The notes under the pieces were generated by a model. That model ran no database searches. It was not told where the DNA came from and saw only the letters and a program-made list of their open reading frames with translations. Positions 58,351-64,000 of a stretch of DNA of 64,000 nt are shown here, piece by piece (the stretch's first letter is position 1; each line of letters opens with the position of its first letter). This DNA comes from Raffaelea ambrosiae (taxonomy: Eukaryota > Ascomycota > Sordariomycetes > Ophiostomatales > Ophiostomataceae), in NCBI GenBank assembly GCA_002778195.1, contig PCDI01000001.1, positions 1,338,174 to 1,402,173 on the forward strand, written 5' to 3'. A program made the position numbers and the translations under genes.

Positions 58351-60261
58351 ATAGATACGGGTATGGTCTTCCCCTTCTTGCTGGGGGGCTATCCGACTCG
58401 TACGTCCTCCAATTCGCGTCGGGTTACCGTGCACGGAACATGGTTTCTCTTCCGGTGGCTGCGCGGGGGAGGAGGCAGAGGTCGATCTTGGAGACGGTCG
58501 CGTGCGTTTTCCTTGTTTTTTTTCTGGGGGGGGGGGGGGTTTCTTTGGTGATCGCCGATTTGTTTCGGATGCGCGCCGTGGTCGGCAAGGAGAGCGATGT
58601 GCGCGAATCGTCGATGCTGCAGCCAAAACGATGCAGGTTGCCGATAACAGAGACAAGGGCCAAAGCCAAACAACCTGCGTCCGGCACGTGGGAGGGGAGT
58701 TGCGGACAGGCTCGGTCGGGATCAGGGGGCGAGGGAAGCACTATGTAGAACAGGGAGAAGGGAAGGAAAATAGTGTAGAAAGTCGTTCAGCAGACAAGAG
58801 AGCCTCTTTTTGACAAGAACGGGCACCCTTGTTGGGAGGGCTTGCCGGCGTTGTCTGGACAAGTGGTCGTGTGTTTTTTTTTTCTTTTTTTTTTCCTCTT
58901 CTCTTCTTTCTTTCATTCTTGTCTCTCGGTCGGCGGCAGTCTGTCTGACCCTTGTGCGGGTGTCCTGTTTTGTCGCGACCCTTCCACGGGTCGTGTGGCT
59001 GTTCTTGGCTGTTTTGGCGCTGCTCCCTCTTATTTTTTTGCCCTCCCTACTAAACAAAAATACAGGCGGCCCGCAGCCGGCTGGTGGCGACCCGCCTTTT
59101 TCCTAGAGGCCTCTCTTGTCTCTCTCCCACCCTCGCTACGTCGTACCAAAAGGGTCATTTGTCCAGCCCTCTTTCAGCGTAGTTCCCCCCTCCTTGGGCT
59201 TCGCTTTCCTGCCACGATCAGGTGGTTTCTCCCCCGTCTTTCTCGCCTCCCCTGTCTAGAGGGCCGCCTAATGCCCGCCGGAGGCCAAAGGCGCGCCCTA
59301 AGGCACGAATCGTCCGAGTCTTGGGTATGGACCGACTTATCCAATGCGCTAGGCGGAAGACCGGGGGCGCTATTTCAGCTATCCTAGCTCTATTTCTGGA
59401 GACCGGCGCCGAGTGCTCCCACTAAACTCTGCTTCGACAGTGCTCTCGCTGCCAGTCCACCCTCTGCCTCTTTTTGCAGTATGTATGTGCACACTATATA
59501 GCAGTTCACTCATTATAGTTGACTATCACGAAAATGTGATTTACGACAGAGCTGCCGTCACCTGCCCTCTTTTGCCCTGCTTGCCCTGCTTGCCCAGCTT
59601 GCCCAGCTTGCAGTTTGCAGCTTGCCCGGCATTTTCTACAGAGGATCTTGCAAACACCCGGCCGCCGATGGCATCCGGCCTTTTTCTAGACTGAACCCCA
59701 TGCATAGTGTGATTTCACATCGTACTATATGAGAAATAATCCGGAATACGTGAACAGGGCCACAGCACTGGGAATAAGACTGTCGTGGCCAGTGACTGTG
59801 GTCTCATGCCCTGTCCAACATGAGATCGCACGCATATATCCACAGCCTTGACGGATCAGGCAATGCTCCATCCACTTGATGTTTCACTTTGTTACATTTT
59901 GTTTCTTTTTCTTTTTAGGTTTTCTTTTTCCGGGTTCCCTTTTTTGTTTCTGGTGACTTTTTGATTGCCTTTTTTCGTCTGTTCTTTTCCTCTTTTTCTA
60001 TGTCTGGTGGTCTTACACTCTCCAAAGATCGGGTTTCATGTATGCACAAACGACCTTCCGAATCTCCCTCGGATACACAAAGAAAAATAAATATACACTC
60101 AACATTTATATGTACGTGGACGACAAACCGGGCGGTCTTCTCCCCTCTTCCTCCCTGGTTGTCCAAACGCCTCGCGCCGTTTGTTGAGAATGCTGGTAAT
60201 GCTGTTTGTTGCAATGTTGTGCGAGAAATGATAGTAGCAAAAGTGGTTTGTTGTCTTTCCT
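58351..60261. other. Intergenic: membrane-protein promoter and PEX2 3' flank
   Basis: 1.9 kb without a supported gene. It has a G14 run at about 58526-58539, poly-T tracts (58876-58893), and a 10-bp CTTGCCCTG/CTTGCCCAG repeat at 59571-59625. A stretch at 59335-59390 has a tRNA-like A-box on the minus strand but no intact tRNA. Confidence 0.5.
59571..59625 (+). repeat. 10-bp degenerate tandem repeat (TTGCCCTGC/TTGCCCAGC)
   Basis: About five units with C/A and T/A drift, in intergenic DNA. Confidence 0.8.
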
Positions 60262-62103
60262 CTACTCTGCCGCTTTTCCCGTCCCGTTCTCTTCTTCCTC
60301 GTAGCCTTCCGAGTCGGTATCGCTCGAGCTCGCACCCGTCACGTCCACCGCGCTGTCGTCCTCCTTGTCGTCGCCATTCAGTGCGATTCCGTCGTCGTCG
60401 CCGCCGTCGGTTTCGTTCTCGCTCTCGCTGCCAGAGGCGGCGTCGTGGCTGTAGTGTTCTCCGTTTTCGTTTTCCTCCTCATCGTAGTCGTCGTCTTCTT
60501 CTTCATCGTCGTCGTCTTCTCCCTTGACGTCGTCAGCAAAGCCGACTGTCTTTTGCGGCGACCCGCCCACCCCAGGACCCCCCGACGCCGTCGTCGACGA
60601 AGAAGAGGGACGACTACCTGCCGTGGGCGCCACCGCGGCAGCAGCAGCCGCCGCCGCCGCCGCCGCCGAGACCGGCTCCAGCACGTCCCCGCTCCACGGC
60701 CGGCACGACTTCGCCACGGCCCCGCACCGCAGACACGTCCACCCGTCGCCCTCTTCGCGCTCGATCCGCGTCGCCACGCACACGTAGCAGTAGAGGCAGC
60801 CGCACGGCACCGTCTCGTAGGGGTTGGTGATGTCGGTCTCGGCCGACCCGATCACGCCGCTCGCCGCCGCCGCTTCGGCCATAATGTCCGCCTCCGTCTT
60901 GTCGGCGTTCTGGTCCTGGTAGCAGATGGCGCACGTCCGCTCGGGAAGGAAGGCGTATTCGCCTGTTTTTTCCTCTTCAACGACCTCGTCTTCGGCCTGG
61001 CCGAGCCTCGCCACCCGGGTGACGGCACCCTTGGTTTTCCGCCACGTCCGCGCGAGCCAGCGCCGCCACCGGTTGATCCCGACGAGCGGCAGCAGAAAGA
61101 GGAGAAACTCGGTGAAGGCGTGCCACACCAGCTGCCGGTTCAGGTACTCAAACGACACCTCGCGGCTGACCTGGCTGGTCGGCGGCACCAGGCGCATGCG
61201 CAGCACGCGGTCCAGGAGCGTGCGGTACCGCCCGTACCGCAGAAAGACCAGAAACGACACGAAAGCCGCGCCCGCGTAGAGGTCCGACGCCACCGCGGTC
61301 AGGCGCGACAGTCTCTGCACTGCCCGGGGGGATACGAACGAAGACGCCCGCTCCTCTGCGTCGTCGGCCTCATATTCGTCGTGGTCCCGCAGCCAGTCCT
61401 CCCACTTGGTCCACGCATACCGACCGCCCACCGTCACCAGCCCGTACGCCGCCTTTTGCCATTTCGACAGGGGCAGCGGCACAGACTCGTCGGCGTGTTC
61501 TCCCCTGCCGGATCGCGTGCCAAGTGGTGTGGTGGGTGGTCGCGGCCGCCGCCCCCGCGCATCGGCGTATTTCAGGTTCTGCAGCGCCGCGCCGTAGGTC
61601 GCGTCGTGGTCCCACAGCGACAGCTTGAAGAGCGCCGCCCGGAGCACCAGCATGATCTCGGCGTCCCAGTCGTCCCGGAGCGCGCCGTTGCGAATGTACT
61701 GCAGCGCGTCGCCGACCTGCGTGCGCAGCAGGTCCAGGAGTTCTTCGTCGAGGAGCTCGGCGTCGACCTGCGAGACGCGGAAGGCCGGCATGCCGTTCGG
61801 CCGGCTACTGGCGTCCTGCGTCCCACCCGGCACCCCAGACACCCCCCATCGGCTGGCACCCTCCCACAAGGTGAGGACACCCCCGCCCAGCCGCTGGATC
61901 AGAGGCGACGACGCGAAGCGGCTTCCGGACGCCGGGGCCAGTCCCAGTCGCTCCCTCCGAGCGGCCGCCGTCTGGGCCTGTTGCGCGGCGAGCGCGCGCG
62001 CGCGGGCGTCATGGGCCGCGGCGCGTTCCTGTCGCCGGGCCGCCAGGCGGCGCTGCGCCTCCGCGAACGTGGGCGTCGGCGTGTTGGCGGTTCGATGGCT
62101 CAT
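60262..62103 (-). CDS. PEX2: Peroxin Pex2 (RING E3 ubiquitin ligase of the peroxisomal importomer)
   Basis: Single exon, 613 aa, ATG at 62103. A basic/Ala-rich N-terminus leads into the Pex2 N-terminal domain: FRVSQVDAELLDEELLDLLRTQVGDAL and LRAALFKLSLWDHDATYGAALQNLKY. Membrane-embedded helices follow (LYAGAAFVSFLVFLRYG, HAFTEFLLFLLPLVGI). The RING starts near residue 388: C-A-I-C, then CGCLYCYVC, then CLRC, with a Cys at the usual His position. With Pex10 and Pex12 it ubiquitinates the receptor Pex5 for recycling. The roughly 120-residue C-terminal tail after the RING is Ala-, then Asp/Glu-rich. The gene has a (CA)n leader 20 bp upstream of its ATG. Confidence 0.95.
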   Translation of the reverse strand: MSHRTANTPTPTFAEAQRRLAARRQERAAAHDARARALAAQQAQTAAARRERLGLAPASGSRFASSPLIQRLGGGVLTLWEGASRWGVSGVPGGTQDASSRPNGMPAFRVSQVDAELLDEELLDLLRTQVGDALQYIRNGALRDDWDAEIMLVLRAALFKLSLWDHDATYGAALQNLKYADARGRRPRPPTTPLGTRSGRGEHADESVPLPLSKWQKAAYGLVTVGGRYAWTKWEDWLRDHDEYEADDAEERASSFVSPRAVQRLSRLTAVASDLYAGAAFVSFLVFLRYGRYRTLLDRVLRMRLVPPTSQVSREVSFEYLNRQLVWHAFTEFLLFLLPLVGINRWRRWLARTWRKTKGAVTRVARLGQAEDEVVEEEKTGEYAFLPERTCAICYQDQNADKTEADIMAEAAAASGVIGSAETDITNPYETVPCGCLYCYVCVATRIEREEGDGWTCLRCGAVAKSCRPWSGDVLEPVSAAAAAAAAAAAVAPTAGSRPSSSSTTASGGPGVGGSPQKTVGFADDVKGEDDDDEEEDDDYDEEENENGEHYSHDAASGSESENETDGGDDDGIALNGDDKEDDSAVDVTGASSSDTDSEGYEEEENGTGKAAE

Positions 62104-63240
62104 GGGGTTTGCATGAGTAGTTGTGTGTGTGTGTGTGTGTGTGTGTGGTGACGATGGAGGAGATGGAGAGGAGAATAGAAAATCGAAAATCGGATTCAGA
62201 AATCGGAATCGTCAATCGTTAATCGAAGATCAGAATCGAGAAACGGAATGAGTCGACGTTGGTTTCGAGAAGTCGCAGATTCGAGGATTCGCTCGGTTGG
62301 AGTTGAGCGTTCAAGCTTCGTCTTCCGGACAGTTGGCGCTTTGCTCGCGATGCGTTCGTCGATTGCACTTGTTTAATTTCGCTTTGGTCTTGCGTTGACT
62401 CTTTTATTTTGGGCGCGCGTGGTACAGGGAAGGCTTTCATGTGAAAGACGAGAAAGCCGGTCAACGAAAAGCTGGGGAGGAGGGAAAGAGCCACGACCCG
62501 TCATCCACTAGCGCGCAGCCCCATTTTCCTGGTTATGGGATTGTATTGCTCGCAGTCAACTACGGTGTACTATGTAACCCGTACTGCTAAAGCCGAGGTT
62601 CACCTCACTGCCTGGGCTGGGGTCCTCCTCTCCTCTTTGGGCGCGCTTTCCAAGACTTGGGGGACGATAGACGGGGGCCCAAGCTTTCGTTGGCCACTAG
62701 GAGCTGGCGTAATTAATTCCCACTTCTAGTAGTCTTTCACGAAGAGAGCGTGATCAAATCGCGCCAACCATTAGAGAGAAGAGAAGGAGCTCGCTATTGG
62801 TTTCCTGTGTTTGTTATCCTATCTCGCCTTTTCTGCTAACTACATCTTTCCTGTTTCGACATCAACACGAATCTCAAAGCCACTAGCTATAGAATTGACC
62901 AAACCAAGGTCACCGAATCAAGCACCGGAAACACAAGAGAAACGAAAAGAGAAACACCCAAAAGCAGAATAGAAACGACCATGCCAGATTTGCAGCTGTA
63001 AAACGAGACAACCAAAAAAAATTCCCAAACACCCATGCCTGACGCCTGCATCCTGACCAGTCCAAATTATCAAGTCATTTTTTTTCTTGTGTGTTGCTGT
63101 TGTTGCAGCCAATCCTCCTTTTGTCCTGTTTTTGAGACAGTCCTCTTATAATACACTTTTCAACCTAGCAAAAATATACGTACCCAAGGTCGCACCCATA
63201 AAACACCATACCCCCCCCCCCCCCCCNAGCTTTCCCCTCC
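62104..63240. promoter_or_regulatory. PEX2 upstream region and 3' flank of the right-edge gene
   Basis: On the plus strand a (GT)n repeat lies at 62123-62147, the (CA)n leader of PEX2. An irregular array of AATCG motifs follows (62172-62245). Farther on are unremarkable DNA, a T-run near 63077-63084 and C16 plus N at 63211-63227 just before the next gene's stop. No gene is supported. Confidence 0.55.
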
Positions 63241-64000
63241 TTAGTACTTCATCAGGTTCGCAAAGATCGTCAGCTTCTCCAGCTCCGCGTCTGAGCCGTC
63301 GGCCAGCTTTTGGTCCCGCGGCAGCCCCGCAAACAGCTGCACCTGGATCACATTGACTCCCGGGTGCAGGTTGATCTCATAAAGCTTGCCGCCCGCCTCG
63401 GCCGGGTCCAACATCACAGGCGGCCCTCCCGGCACGTTAGCTGGCGGTGCCGACTGGCCCAGCGTCGCGCCATTGGCAATCACAAACATCTTGAACGGCC
63501 GCTGCTGCTGCTGGATCGACGGCGCCAGCGATACCACCAGGTGCTGTCGCCACTGACCCTGCGAGATGTTGACCGTCACCGACCGCTGCGTCAACTTCGG
63601 GTGCGGCGGCAGCTTGATCTCGAACCGGTGGTCGCCGCAGTTAAGGGTAGGGTGCGTCCGGAACGTGACATTGGTCATAAGGGGTTCTGAGAGGGTCAGA
63701 TACACAACGTAGACGAGAATCGAGAGAGAGAGATCTTACCTCGGCCTGGAGCACGGAACTTGGACTCGTAGGCTGGCCGCTTAGGCACAACAGGGGCTGG
63801 CGGTGCAGCCGCCCCGTTGGTCAAAGCACCAGGAGTAGCAGCATCCGGTGTAGCCGTGGCCGCAGCACCCGCGGGCACAGGCGTCCCATTGGTAGCAGCA
63901 GCACCAGCACCAGCAGCGGTCCCGTTTTGCGCTGGCGACGCACGCGCCGACTCTTCGCGCTTGGCTGCGGCTACCGACGGACTGGCCGACGCAGTCGATG
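63241..64000 (-). CDS. 3' part of a conserved gene, possibly an Rsc4-like chromatin-remodelling subunit
   Basis: Exons 63740 to the right edge and 63241-63686, with a 53-nt phase-1 intron (GTAAGA...CAG). The visible C-terminal ~235 residues have an Ala/Thr/Pro-rich linker, VVPKRPAYESKFRAPGREPLMTNVTFRTHPTLN across the splice, and then a compact beta-rich domain: HRFEIKLPPHPKLTQRSVTVNI, RPFKMFVIANGATL, YEINLHPGVNVIQVQLFAG, KLTIFANLMKY. This recalls the C-terminal domain of ascomycete Rsc4-type bromodomain proteins of the RSC complex. I hold that assignment loosely because the bromodomains would lie outside the window. The coding frame itself is strongly supported. Confidence 0.8.

Noticed and set aside
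59260..59400. tRNA-like or SINE-like segment on the minus strand (TAGCGCATTGGATAA resembles an A-box/D-arm)
   Set aside because: No matching acceptor, anticodon or T stems could be built. A degenerate tRNA-derived repeat is possible but unsupported.

Overview
The window is a piece of nuclear DNA from a filamentous ascomycete. Its genes are split by short GT-AG spliceosomal introns with GTRNGT-type donors. Coding DNA is GC-rich with GC-rich third positions, leaders are C/T- or C/A-rich, and intergenic DNA is full of poly-A/T tracts and short tandem repeats. The gene content (Fta2, Zn2Cys6 regulators, Tvp18, Pex2, a PRISE-type reductase) fits Pezizomycotina, most likely a Sordariomycete. The low-complexity-rich proteins and large gene deserts would suit an Ophiostomatales-like fungus, but I cannot fix the genus. 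I see no transposon ORF, rRNA, convincing tRNA or CRISPR.

Layout. A gene start runs off the left edge (minus strand, 1-135). Next is the Fta2-like kinetochore gene (1196-2379, minus). From 2571 to 15389 there is a block of five metabolic genes: a short-chain dehydrogenase (minus), a 4-coumarate-CoA-ligase-like enzyme (plus), an acyl-CoA dehydrogenase (minus), a PRISE-type enone reductase (minus) and a Baeyer-Villiger-type flavin monooxygenase (plus). After a 5.5 kb gap come a 1440-residue Zn2Cys6 factor (20877-25312), a secreted purine-nucleoside-permease-family protein (28594-29989), a small Cys-rich protein (30910-31253), TVP18 (32740-33806, minus), a START/SRPBCC protein (35481-36062, minus), a second Zn2Cys6 factor (37835-40515, minus), an unknown coiled-coil protein (42389-43543) and adenine phosphoribosyltransferase (44910-45929, minus). 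An 8.8 kb gene desert follows. The right end carries a 1108-residue multi-pass membrane protein (54750-58307, minus), PEX2 (60262-62103, minus) and the 3' end of a possible Rsc4-like gene (63241 to the right edge, minus).

How the genes may work together. The five-gene block is the main candidate for a co-operating system. Two divergent gene pairs share intergenic promoters (SDR/CoA ligase and PRISE/BVMO). Two of the products end in PTS1-type peroxisomal tripeptides (SRL and ARL). The enzyme set fits oxidative breakdown or tailoring of an enone or cyclic ketone: enone reduction, Baeyer-Villiger insertion, acid activation to a CoA ester, alpha,beta-dehydrogenation, and an SDR step. No PKS, NRPS, terpene synthase, P450 or hydrolase is in the window. 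The pathway is therefore an inference, and its substrate is unknown.

The other theme is tandem repeats. The longest introns are long because they carry minisatellites. One minisatellite with a GCGAAGC core lies in introns of two unrelated genes 40 kb apart, in the same orientation relative to transcription, and again in inverted orientation just 3' of one of those genes.
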